Assembly (NCBI GenBank): GCA_020696345.1 | Contig: JAEHCK010000036.1 | Coordinates: 1 to 36,752, forward strand | Direction: 5' to 3' | Source of the DNA: Thermoplasmata archaeon | Lineage (GTDB): Archaea; Thermoplasmatota; Penumbrarchaeia; JAEHCK01 | Length of the DNA stretch: 36,752 bases | Shown here: piece after piece, positions 8,885-17,049 of the stretch | Position numbering within the stretch: the first letter of the stretch is position 1 | Layout of the letters: each line of letters opens with the position of its first letter | The notes under the pieces: generated by a model | The model's database searches: none | What the model was told of the DNA's origin: nothing | The model's input: only the letters and a program-made list of their open reading frames with translations | Translations under genes and position numbers: made by a program

Positions 8885-9276
8885 ATGTTCTATATTACGA
8901 TTAATTAATGGGATGTTCTATTTTTTGATTAATTGTTAGGATGTTCTATATTTCGATTAATTTTTAGGATGTTGGACGTTACGATCTATTATTAGGATGT
9001 TTGATTTATTTACGTTAAATCATTTATGCATCCCGATATCCCAGTATCATTTAGAACATCCCGCCATCCCATCGACATTTAGAACATCCCGTCATCTCTT
9101 CGATATTTAGAACATCCTGTCATCTCAGCAATATATAGAACATCCTGTTATCTCAGCAATATATAGAACATCCTGTCATCTCAGCAATATATAGAACATC
9201 CCGAAATCTCAGCGACATATCCAACATCCTGCCATCTCAACGACATATACAACATCCCGATATCTCAATGATATAT
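8885..9276. repeat. Fourteen 28-nt tandem repeats in two opposed arms
   Basis: Five head-to-tail units of exactly 28 nt start at 8885, 8913, 8941, 8969 and 8997; most begin ATGTTCTAT and units 2-4 end TTAGG. Directly abutting at 9024/9025, nine more 28-nt units run in the opposite sense, starting at 9025, 9053, 9081, 9109, 9137, 9165, 9193, 9221 and 9249; most begin AGAACATCC or CAACATCC and share CATCTCAGC. Reverse-complementing a right unit and aligning it to a left unit gives the shared ATGTTCTATAT start and AGG end (about 19 of 28 positions). There are no unique spacers. The phase is kept across all fourteen units, and a partial unit starts at 9277 (CCAACATCG). There is no gene in the array. 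Confidence 0.93.
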
Positions 9277-9285
9277 CCAACATCG

Positions 9286-9587
9286 AGCTATTTTTTAATA
9301 ATCTTTAAGTATATGAAAGTTATTCTAACCACGAAATAGATAAGAAGGATGAATTAGTAGAATCGGAGCAAAAGTGAAAAAGAACTGTGTGATTGTTATA
9401 GGGAGAAAGAATGAGATAGAATATAAACCAGTGATTTTGTACTAGTGTTTGTACAATTTTTTTTATTAGTTTTATATGTTAAAATAGAGCGTTTTAAATT
9501 TGTATTTTATTCATTTTTAATTCATATAATATAATACAAAGTAGAATTTAGATAATAACAATTAAAAATTATGAACAGGTGAAATAA
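9286..9587 (+). promoter_or_regulatory. AT-rich leader and promoter region of pnp
   Basis: About 300 bases without a gene. TATA-like boxes are TTTTATATG (9470-9478) and an AT-rich tract around 9521-9537 (CATATAATATAATAC). The pnp start ATG 9588 has the Shine-Dalgarno AGGTGA at 9577-9582. Which box is used cannot be decided from sequence. Confidence 0.45.
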
Positions 9588-11867
9588 ATGAATCAACAGA
9601 AATTTACATTTGAGTACGAAGGTAAACCCATAACCATCGAGGTAGGACGACTGGCACAGCAGGCAAATGCGGCTGTAACCATACAGTTTGGCGAGACCAT
9701 CATATTGGCAACAGTAAACATGTCAAAATCATCACGTGATGTGGACTTCTTCCCGTTAATGGTAGATTACGAGGAAAAGTATTATGCTGCCGGTCGTATC
9801 AAAGGACCCCGATATCTTAAACGTGAGGGTAGACCAACTGAGGATGCCGTGCTTAACGGCAGGATGATCGATCGCGGGCTGCGGCCTAGATTTCCGCAGA
9901 ACTTGCGTAATGACATTCAAGTAATATGCACACCTCTGAGTTTTGACGGTGTGAACAAGCCAGATGTTTTGGCCATGTTAGCGGCGGCAACCGCACTGCA
10001 TATATCGGATATACCGTTCAACGGCCCTGTTGCAGCAGTTAGGATCGGCAGGATCAATGGCGAATTCATAATCAACCCAACCGTAGAAGAGCTCGAGCAA
10101 GTTGATCTCGAGCTTATAGTGCAGGGTGATGGAGAACAGATCTGTATGGTCGATTGTGATGCACAAGAGATCAAAGACGAGGATCTCGTATTGGCCTTTG
10201 CAGAAGCAATGCGGGCAATGGCACCCATCATCGAGTTTATGAACAAACTTCGAGCCGAGATCGGTATTGAAAAAGTTAAGGCAGAAAACCTTTTATGGGC
10301 CACAGACTTTACCGACGAAGAATTGAAACTTGTAAATGAATTAAAACAAATGATGTTACCCCATCTTGATAAATTTCTATTCAACACGCCGAAAGGCTCG
10401 AAGGGTGAGCGCAAGCTTATTTTAGACGGGTTAAAGGAATTGGTGATCAACGACTCGAAGGGGCGGCTTGTGAATGAAGATCGCAATGAAGCCGAGGCTG
10501 AGAAATATCTAAAAGACCTTATTGATAAATTCTTTATAGAATTCATTGAAGAGCAAGTATCTTTGAACATTCTGAACAGTGACCGCCGCGTTGACGGCCG
10601 CAAGCTTGATGAGATACGAGAGCTTAAGGCCGACGTTGGGTTCTTTGAGCGTCTTCATGGTACGGGATTATTCAGTCGTGGAGAGACACAAGTTCTATCT
10701 GTTGTAACACTGGGCGCGCCAGGTGATCAGCTATCCTTGGAGAATATGGAAGAAGAAGGAACCAAGAAATATTTTCATCATTATAATTTTCCACCATATT
10801 GTGTTGGCGAGGTCAAACCGTTACGTGGTGCTGGTCGGCGTGAAATAGGCCATGGAGCATTAGCCGAGAAAGCGCTACGACCGATGCTACCGGATGAGCT
10901 TGAATTTCCGTATACTATACGTGTGGTATCCGAGGTTATGAGTTCAAATGGGTCATCATCTATGGCATCCACTTGCAGTTCAACGTTAGCACTCATGGAT
11001 GCGGGTATCCCGATCAAAAAACCGGTTTCAGGGATAGCAATGGGTCTGGCATCAGAGGGCGGTAGATGGAAGATTCTCACCGATCTCCAGGATCTGGAGG
11101 ATGGCCCCGGCGGTATGGATTTCAAGCTAACCTCAACGCGTGATGGTATCACGGCAGTTCAAATGGACTGTAAATCCACAGGACTTAAGATGGATATTAT
11201 CAAGGGCACTATCCATCAGGCACGACAAGCTCTTGATCAGATCCTAAATACGATCGAAACAGCAATTCCAACGCCAAGAGTCGAGCTTTCAGAATATGCT
11301 CCAAGAATCATTACCATCATGATCAACCCGGAAAAGATCGCTAGTGTAATTGGCCCGGGCGGTAAGGTCGTGCGCGAACTTCAGGACCGCTTCGAGGTTC
11401 AGATCGATATCCAGGATGAGGGCCAAGTACTGATAACATCCACAAACAAGGAAAATGCAGAAGGGGCCAAAAAGGAGATCGCCGAGATCGTACGCGAGGT
11501 AGCGGTTGGGGATGTATTTGAAGAAGCGATAGTGGTGAAGATAATCAGCATTGGTGCATTTGTCAAGTTAACACCTGGTACCGATGGTATGCTGCGTATT
11601 TCAGAGTTGGATTATGAATATGTAGAGAAGATCACGGACAAAGTAAATGTAGGTGATAAAATAAAAGTCAAGGTCATCAAGATCGAACGCGGTAAGGTAG
11701 AGGTTTCAATGAAAGCGCTTCTAACTCCCCCACCAGGTTATGTAGAACGCAAACCCAGTTATAATAGAGATAGGCGCGACGGTGGCGGTAGATCAGGAGG
11801 GTACGGCCGCCGAGACTCCAGAGGCCCGCCCAGGCAGTCCTCGGATCAACGTGAACGTAGATACTAA
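9588..11867 (+). CDS. pnp: Polynucleotide phosphorylase, bacterial type
   Basis: 759 residues (Escherichia coli PNPase is about 711). It degrades RNA 3' to 5' with phosphate and can add heteropolymeric tails. Domain order is complete: first RNase PH domain (about 1-145), helical linker (about 230-310), second RNase PH domain (about 315-550) with GRREIGHG, SSNGSSSM (452-459) for phosphate, and D505 and D511 at the spacing of the catalytic Asp pair; KH domain with GPGG (589-592); S1 domain (about 638-706); and an Arg/Gly-rich tail (about 715-759). All catalytic motifs look intact. The start is fixed by AGGTGA six bases upstream. Archaea normally use an exosome of separate Rrp41/Rrp42 subunits and lack this fused enzyme, so acquisition from bacteria is inferred. 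It stands alone, with repeat DNA on both sides. Confidence 0.96.
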   Translation: MNQQKFTFEYEGKPITIEVGRLAQQANAAVTIQFGETIILATVNMSKSSRDVDFFPLMVDYEEKYYAAGRIKGPRYLKREGRPTEDAVLNGRMIDRGLRPRFPQNLRNDIQVICTPLSFDGVNKPDVLAMLAAATALHISDIPFNGPVAAVRIGRINGEFIINPTVEELEQVDLELIVQGDGEQICMVDCDAQEIKDEDLVLAFAEAMRAMAPIIEFMNKLRAEIGIEKVKAENLLWATDFTDEELKLVNELKQMMLPHLDKFLFNTPKGSKGERKLILDGLKELVINDSKGRLVNEDRNEAEAEKYLKDLIDKFFIEFIEEQVSLNILNSDRRVDGRKLDEIRELKADVGFFERLHGTGLFSRGETQVLSVVTLGAPGDQLSLENMEEEGTKKYFHHYNFPPYCVGEVKPLRGAGRREIGHGALAEKALRPMLPDELEFPYTIRVVSEVMSSNGSSSMASTCSSTLALMDAGIPIKKPVSGIAMGLASEGGRWKILTDLQDLEDGPGGMDFKLTSTRDGITAVQMDCKSTGLKMDIIKGTIHQARQALDQILNTIETAIPTPRVELSEYAPRIITIMINPEKIASVIGPGGKVVRELQDRFEVQIDIQDEGQVLITSTNKENAEGAKKEIAEIVREVAVGDVFEEAIVVKIISIGAFVKLTPGTDGMLRISELDYEYVEKITDKVNVGDKIKVKVIKIERGKVEVSMKALLTPPPGYVERKPSYNRDRRDGGGRSGGYGRRDSRGPPRQSSDQRERRY

Positions 11868-11890
11868 AAACAGATAATATGATGTGGTCC

Positions 11891-11922
11891 ACCGGTCTGC
11901 CGGTCTATCGGTCAACCGGTCA
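11891..11922. repeat. Four 8-nt tandem repeats (CGGTC core)
   Basis: Four contiguous octamers, ACCGGTCT, GCCGGTCT, ATCGGTCA and ACCGGTCA, lie 24 bases after the pnp stop. ACCGGT is itself palindromic. They may be part of a terminator or a protein-binding site; no function can be assigned. Confidence 0.7.
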
Positions 11923-11933
11923 GTGTTGTTAGG

Positions 11934-12084
11934 AGTGTGATGTGAGAGTACACACATCCCTAGGGATGTGGGATGTGGAACAAATAATTGATGATTAAAA
12001 CTGTGGGATATGAGTAAATGAGATGTTGCTCACCTCAAACGCTTCTTTTTTGAAAAAGATCTTAGTGTACTCTCACTTCACACT
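11934..12084. repeat. 20-nt inverted repeat enclosing an 18-nt perfect palindrome
   Basis: AGTGTGATGTGAGAGTACAC (11934-11953) recurs inverted at 12065-12084 with one mismatch, about 110 bases apart. Just inside the left arm is a perfect 18-nt palindrome CACATCCCTAGGGATGTG (11953-11970). Overall 11868-12265 holds no gene that I can support. The arrangement could be a small non-autonomous element with terminal inverted repeats, a long cruciform, or a paired operator. Confidence 0.65.
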
Positions 12085-12265
12085 TGCCATATTCTATTTA
12101 ATAACTTATGGTTGGCCCCCTATCCTCAAACTTTAATTCTCTATCCATCTCTCACATCCCAAATCCCTAATTATTTGATAATTAATTATAAAGGAAAATT
12201 TTAAGTGCAAATAAATTATATTAATGGTTGTTCAAATATGATCCTTCATATGGAGGGACAAACAA

Positions 12266-13909
12266 TTGCCCCAGATATCTCGTAAGATGACCATCCAGTT
12301 ATTAAAAAGTGCCGATGAACGGTTACGTACGCTGCAGGCGCAGGGTATAAAACTGGTTTCAGCCAACAGACTACTCATCAAGGCGAAAAAAGCATTGAAG
12401 GCAAATAATGTAAATGAAACCGTTTCATTAATGAACGAGCTCGGCGCTAAATTGGAAGAGATCAAGAAATATTCCACAGATTTCATTAACCAGATATTAT
12501 CATGTGATAAATTGCTCAAGTTCGCAGAGACTATAGGTGTGGATGTTACAAAATTAAGAGCCAGGTTGGAAGAAGCGCATGAAACTTTCGATTCGGAGGA
12601 CTTTCCCGGGGCAATAGAGATCGCTCAAAAATGTAATCAGGATCTGATCGATAAATTATTTTTATCTATCAGCGACACACTTAAACAGGAATATGATAAG
12701 GTAATGGACCTACCAAAGAACATTATCGATTCCCATCAGATCCAGCAAATGTTGAATGATGCGGATTCTGCCATAAAAAATAATGATTTTTCTCTTGCCT
12801 GGACAATAACTCAACAACTTAAAGAGATAACCGACAAGATCGCCAAACCATACCTGGAAAAGGTTCGCGAGCATGCCATGGATAAGATCATTGAATTCCA
12901 GAACGAAATTGAAAATGCGCGCAATAAGAGGGCGGACCTGTCAGATGCTCAGGAGATCTTCACAGATCTGAAAAATAAAATGCCAAAAGCCAAGCTGATA
13001 TCCGACTTCAAGGAGATCATCGATTATACCGCAGCGGGCAACCATGCTCTGGAGCGTTCATTACGGCGACAAGAGCGCATTGAGATCAGATCGCGAGAAG
13101 CGTTGGACAAGTTTGATTTGATGAAACATGATCTGGAAGACCTCAAAACACACATTGCTATCCCCAGCTCGGTGGAGGCCCAGATCCAGCAAGCAAAAGA
13201 AGCACTCACAAAGGGTAACTTCGAGACTGTTGTCGAGTATATGACCAAGTGCGAGACGAAATTGAATAAATTACGTCACGGCAGCGAGCCAAAGATCGAA
13301 CTTGTATTTCAGAATGGTCAACTGCGCTCAGATCTATGGAATCGCACAAACCTGACCATCACCAATAAAGGTTTGGCAAGTGCAAATAATATTAAAATTA
13401 GCTTTTCCGGGCCAGTTGAGGTCAGGCGTATAACGGTTCTAAACGTCTTGGAATATAATAAGACACGAACGATCGAAATTGGTTTAAAGCCTGAAGGCGC
13501 CGGGTCGTTACCGGTTGATGTTGATATTGATTTTTCCCGCAGTTGGGATGGTATGGCATATCATGAGCATCAAGAGATCTGGGTGGATGTGATCCCCACC
13601 GTGCAGCCGACATCAACTATTGGTGTCAGTCCTGGTCTGAAAAAATCTCATCCGTATGCCGCACCAGCAACGGCCCAGGTTGAAAAAAATGACGAGGATT
13701 TTGTTGAGTGTCTATACTGCCAGAAACAAATAGAAGATTCCGCACCCATTTTCAAATGCACCTGTGACACCATATATCACCTTGAATGCATTAACGGTTT
13801 GGAAATTTGTTTAAAATGCGGGATCGATATCAGGCATCAGGTGGGGGTGGTTAATGCACCTAAACATCAAGCACATCAATATGACACCGAAGATGCGGAC
13901 TGGGAATAA
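12266..13909 (+). CDS. Coiled-coil protein with beta-sandwich and C-terminal RING-like (C4HC3) zinc site
   Basis: 547 residues, no signal peptide or membrane helix, so cytoplasmic. Residues about 1-335 are almost wholly helical and charged (coiled-coil or helical-repeat type). Residues about 341-455 look like a beta-sandwich (KIELVFQNGQ, NLTITNKGLASANNIKISF, VDVDIDFSRSW). A linker leads to an eight-ligand zinc module: C482-x2-C485-x12-C498-x-C500-x4-H505-x2-C508-x6-C515-x2-C518. This C4HC3 order matches RING-CH/PHD-type cross-brace fingers; in eukaryotes RING-CH fingers recruit ubiquitin-conjugating enzymes, but that role is not shown here. Start is TTG 12266, supported by Shine-Dalgarno GGAGGG at 12252-12257. 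The gene stands alone and is flanked by related inverted repeats. I do not recognise a named family for the whole protein. Confidence 0.85.
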   Translation: MPQISRKMTIQLLKSADERLRTLQAQGIKLVSANRLLIKAKKALKANNVNETVSLMNELGAKLEEIKKYSTDFINQILSCDKLLKFAETIGVDVTKLRARLEEAHETFDSEDFPGAIEIAQKCNQDLIDKLFLSISDTLKQEYDKVMDLPKNIIDSHQIQQMLNDADSAIKNNDFSLAWTITQQLKEITDKIAKPYLEKVREHAMDKIIEFQNEIENARNKRADLSDAQEIFTDLKNKMPKAKLISDFKEIIDYTAAGNHALERSLRRQERIEIRSREALDKFDLMKHDLEDLKTHIAIPSSVEAQIQQAKEALTKGNFETVVEYMTKCETKLNKLRHGSEPKIELVFQNGQLRSDLWNRTNLTITNKGLASANNIKISFSGPVEVRRITVLNVLEYNKTRTIEIGLKPEGAGSLPVDVDIDFSRSWDGMAYHEHQEIWVDVIPTVQPTSTIGVSPGLKKSHPYAAPATAQVEKNDEDFVECLYCQKQIEDSAPIFKCTCDTIYHLECINGLEICLKCGIDIRHQVGVVNAPKHQAHQYDTEDADWE

Positions 13910-13957
13910 TATCTGATTATTTTATTGGCACTTTTCTACTTTTTATTGCTCAGGGAG

Positions 13958-14018
13958 GTGTGAGTACACTACGATCTTTTTTTAAAATCAATCGTTTGAG
14001 GTTTGAGGATAGAGGGCA
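13958..14018. repeat. Inverted copy of the repeat found upstream of the RING-like gene
   Basis: GTGTGAGTACACTACGATC followed by a T-tract and CGTTTGAGGT (about 13958-14003) matches the reverse complement of 12031-12078 closely, including GAGTACACTA, GATCTTTTT and CGTTTGAGGT. The next block, GTTTGAGGATAGAGGGC, matches the reverse complement of about 12114-12130. The two copies face each other across the gene at 12266-13909. This part of 13910-14274 contains no supported gene. Confidence 0.6.
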
Positions 14019-14062
14019 GAGGAAAGAATAAAGGCTAATTAATATATTTCGGAGGGAATTTG

Positions 14063-14132
14063 AAAAGTCAAAAGGTAAAATGAAAAAGTATACTTATAAC
14101 TTTTAAGATTTTACTTTTGAAATTTGACTTTT
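14063..14132. terminator. AT-rich stem-loop, terminator-like
   Basis: AAAAGTCAAA (14063-14072) pairs with TTTGACTTTT (14123-14132), and GTAAAAT (14075-14081) pairs with ATTTTAC inside it, leaving a bulge. Runs of A follow at 14133-14140 and T runs farther on. It lies between the RING-like gene and the transporter and may end the upstream transcript. A TATA-like box TTTATAATAT (14191-14200) for the transporter lies beyond it. Confidence 0.45.
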
Positions 14133-14274
14133 AAAAAAAATATCTTGATCATTATCTTTTTTTCATAGCAATTTTTTTGTTGAATATCTATTTATAATAT
14201 TTCCTCATATCTCGATTGCTGTTTAGACTATGACTGATGACTAATGACTTAGCAATTAACTCTTAGGTGGATTG

Positions 14275-16164
14275 ATGATAGACAAGCTAACAAATTTATT
14301 CAACCGATTTCAAAAAGTATTCTGGACCGTTCTATCCTTTGAACTAATGGAGCGAGGGGCATATTATACTATGCTGCCAATTTTAGCTTATCATGCTAGG
14401 TTTAATCTTGACCTTTCCTGGGGCCTGGCCCTTACTTTACCTGTATTTATGTATCCTTTTCAATATGGCCTGCCAATATTCACTGGCGCATACGCTGAGA
14501 AGGCCGGTTATCGCAAGCAAATGATATTTGCGTTCTCTTTTCTTACAGTAGCTTATCTGTTTCTTTCTTTCGCCTATGATGCATTGACGATGATCATTTC
14601 TGTTATTTTGATCGGAATTGGCATCGGCGCTTATAAACCGTTAATTTCCGCAACTGTTGCAAAGTGTACACTTCAAAAAGACAGGAATGTTGCATATTCA
14701 ATTTATTATCTGGTTGTAAACATCGCAGCGGCGGTGTTTCCGATAATTTGGGTGATCCTACTGGGAATGGGCGTTATGACCGAGGCCCAATATGCTTGGG
14801 TATTTAGAATTGGTGCATTATTTTTCCTTATTAATATTGTAGTTGCAGTATTTGTCTTTGAAGAGGTACCCAGGAGTGGAGGAGTAAAGACCGTTAGCGA
14901 TGTATTGACCAACATAAAAATTGCATTTAAAGATAAGAAATTTCTTGTTATGGTTATATTAATTGGTGGTTTCTGGGCACTCTACTCCTCCTTTATAACC
15001 ATATTACCCTTGATATTATTTGGTTATAATCTGGTCCCCGTATGGTTCAGTGTAATGTTATTAGCAGTTTTTAATCCACTTACTATTATTTTAGCTGGAC
15101 CCTTCCTTATTAAGGTTGGGGAAAGAATCGAATCCATGAGGTTGCTTATAGGTGGGGTGTTAATATACTGCATTGGCTTGGCATTAATAGGTCTAACTTT
15201 ACAATGGATGTTTGTAATAATAGGTATTATTCTTGCTTCGATCGGCGAATTTATGCTGGCGCCGGGATATCTCTCATTTGTTTCCAAATTAGCTCCAAAA
15301 GAAAAAGTCTCATCGTATATTGGATGTAATTTCTTGTCAACAATGCTCGGAATTACTATGGGTACGCTAGTATTCGGGATCGTTGCAAACTATATTGCAT
15401 TTGATCTGCACCGACCATATTTTATGTATGGCATTCTCGTCTCATTTGGATTGACATTATTAGCTGCTTTTATAATTTATTATAGATCCTGGGGTCAAGA
15501 TGTAATCGCACGTGCAAAGAGAATCAGGGAGGAAGAAGAGGGTATTGATGAGGAATATGAGAGCGCTTTCAAAAAAGAGCCCGTTTTTTTCAAGATTTTT
15601 GATCATAGATTTTCAACAATAATTCCCATTTTATTGATACCAATAATTTTAATTGCCACATTTTCTATAGGTACATTAGAATTACCAGAAGATAAAGAAG
15701 ATGTTATTGAAAAATTAGAACTAATTCCACTTACACTTGAAGAACAGGCCAGTGATTATACGAATGAACGGCAATCAACAGACATTATTTTCACTATTAG
15801 CGACAAGAAACTTGTAGAGATCGAATGTACTCTTACCTGGACCGACGAAGGTTCACAATATCCCGGCGGCACAAATGAGCCTGATGAGTTCAAAGTTTCG
15901 ATCATCGCGCCTAACGGTGAGATAGTTGATTCCGATTTTAGTTTTACAGGCACGATCAGTGCTAGCTTTGATGTTAATTATACTGAAAAAGAATATAAAG
16001 ACAATTATCTCGGTGACTGGACTATCCGTGTTGAGGCCGGTGAATGCGGCGACGATTCTGCTTTAATTCCAATCTTTGGATTACGAACATCACCGGACGA
16101 TGGCAATTCCTGGTCACTAGTTTATTCATATACGCATATGGTCCCCAAAGAAGAAGAGAAATAA
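14275..16164 (+). CDS. POT/PTR-family proton-coupled oligopeptide transporter with C-terminal extracytoplasmic beta domain
   Basis: 629 residues from ATG 14275; a TTG directly before it (14272) is only one base from the Shine-Dalgarno AGGTGG (14265-14270), so the ATG is preferred. The N-terminal 410 or so residues form an MFS carrier with about 12 membrane helices. The POT signature ExxERxxYY is present as E23, E26, R27, Y30 and Y31, and GIGIGAYKP (114-122, K121) fits the second POT signature. Such carriers import di- and tripeptides with protons. Unusually, a cytoplasmic acidic stretch (IREEEEGIDEEYE) is followed by one more helix (about 447-467) and an outer domain of about 160 residues with beta-sandwich character resembling a proprotein-convertase P-domain. 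Substrate is not proven; peptide uptake would suit a surface-proteolytic lifestyle. Confidence 0.87.
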   Translation: MIDKLTNLFNRFQKVFWTVLSFELMERGAYYTMLPILAYHARFNLDLSWGLALTLPVFMYPFQYGLPIFTGAYAEKAGYRKQMIFAFSFLTVAYLFLSFAYDALTMIISVILIGIGIGAYKPLISATVAKCTLQKDRNVAYSIYYLVVNIAAAVFPIIWVILLGMGVMTEAQYAWVFRIGALFFLINIVVAVFVFEEVPRSGGVKTVSDVLTNIKIAFKDKKFLVMVILIGGFWALYSSFITILPLILFGYNLVPVWFSVMLLAVFNPLTIILAGPFLIKVGERIESMRLLIGGVLIYCIGLALIGLTLQWMFVIIGIILASIGEFMLAPGYLSFVSKLAPKEKVSSYIGCNFLSTMLGITMGTLVFGIVANYIAFDLHRPYFMYGILVSFGLTLLAAFIIYYRSWGQDVIARAKRIREEEEGIDEEYESAFKKEPVFFKIFDHRFSTIIPILLIPIILIATFSIGTLELPEDKEDVIEKLELIPLTLEEQASDYTNERQSTDIIFTISDKKLVEIECTLTWTDEGSQYPGGTNEPDEFKVSIIAPNGEIVDSDFSFTGTISASFDVNYTEKEYKDNYLGDWTIRVEAGECGDDSALIPIFGLRTSPDDGNSWSLVYSYTHMVPKEEEK

Positions 16165-16183
16165 AAATTAGGGGTTAGGGAAT

Positions 16184-16225
16184 ACAATTTAGGGGTCACA
16201 ATTTGGGGATTACAATTTAGGTTTT
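16184..16225. repeat. Three 14-nt tandem repeats (ACAATTT core)
   Basis: ACAATTTAGGGGTC, ACAATTTGGGGATT and ACAATTTAGGTTTT follow each other exactly. The stretch 16165-16563 between the convergent transporter and acetyltransferase genes holds no gene; it also has an inverted pair CAGTTGCTAG (16303-16312) and CTAGCAACTG (16512-16521). Confidence 0.65.
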
Positions 16226-16393
16226 ATTTTTTTATTTCATATTTTCTCAATAATATTCTGACCCCAAAGTTACGACCCCTGACCCTGTTAGTTATCAGTT
16301 GTCAGTTGCTAGTTTCTAGTGTGATTCTATTAAACTGGCAACTCAACAAAAATAAAGTTTTATAAAGATTATCTCTTATTTTTGCCTGGGGGG

Positions 16394-16417
16394 TAAAAAT
16401 TCCATCAGGAATTTTTA
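16394..16417. terminator. Bidirectional terminator hairpin between convergent genes
   Basis: A perfect 10-bp stem, TAAAAATTCC (16394-16403) and GGAATTTTTA (16408-16417), closes an ATCA loop. T-runs occur on both strands, so it could end both the transporter transcript (+) and the acetyltransferase operon (-). Confidence 0.55.
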
Positions 16418-16563
16418 GCTCGAAACAATTTTTGAATAAAATTGATGAAGCTTAGAATTCTTAGATTCAATGAAAGTTATTATCAGAATTCTAACCCCTA
16501 GCAACTAACATCTAGCAACTGTTTCCGTCCCCCGACCCTATTTTCATCGATAAACAATCGAAA

Positions 16564-17001
16564 TCACAGAATTATACATTCCATCTGGTACCCGTCGGTT
16601 TTCGGATAATACTTTGGCAGCTTTTTTATCACTTTAAACCCGTGGTTGGAATAAAATGACATGGCAACCTTATTATCTATTGCTACTTGAAGACCGATCT
16701 TATTTATTTTCCATTTTTTTAATATATTTTTAACATTTGTGATCAGACTGCTCCCGACCCCACGCCGCCTGTACACCGGGTCAACATCGATGGTGATTAT
16801 GTTAGCAGTACCATTTGGTGTTATCATTGAAATTACAAATCCCAATAATTTATCATCTAGAACCTGGACCAGGCCAATCGAATTTGGCTGCGACAGGTAA
16901 AAATCAAAAGTATAACGATTAAATCGCACATCATCCGGGAAACATTTTTCGTCCAGTGTTTCGATCTCCGCCAGGTCTGAGGCGGTAATGTATCGGATCA
17001 T
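16564..17001 (-). CDS. GNAT-family N-acetyltransferase, RimI-like
   Basis: 145 residues from ATG 17001; a TTG codon just before it (17004) is an alternative, and both lie behind AGGTGAA (17017-17011). The fold is GNAT throughout: LDEKCFP near the N-terminus as in RimI, motif A with the acetyl-CoA loop R78-R-R-G81-V-G83, and the C-terminal block AMSFYSNHGF. RimI-like enzymes acetylate protein N-termini; archaeal members modify many proteins, but some GNATs act on small molecules, so the substrate is open. It is the last gene of the thpR-cca-GNAT run, 48 bases after the cca stop, and probably shares its transcript. Confidence 0.85.
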   Translation of the reverse strand: MIRYITASDLAEIETLDEKCFPDDVRFNRYTFDFYLSQPNSIGLVQVLDDKLLGFVISMITPNGTANIITIDVDPVYRRRGVGSSLITNVKNILKKWKINKIGLQVAIDNKVAMSFYSNHGFKVIKKLPKYYPKTDGYQMECIIL

Positions 17002-17049
17002 CAATGTAATTTCACCTGTTATCTTAGCATCTATATTAATATTCTTAGT

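Noticed and set aside
8885..9276. CRISPR array interpretation of the 28-nt repeats
   Set aside because: Units are contiguous with no unique spacers, change orientation midway, and no cas gene is in the window.
9917..10603. 228-codon frame on the minus strand inside pnp
   Set aside because: It is fully antisense to conserved PNPase sequence, and its Ser/Arg/Asn-rich product looks like a codon-bias shadow.
14272..14274. TTG as start of the POT transporter
   Set aside because: It is only one base from the Shine-Dalgarno, while the adjacent ATG at 14275 has more usable spacing.
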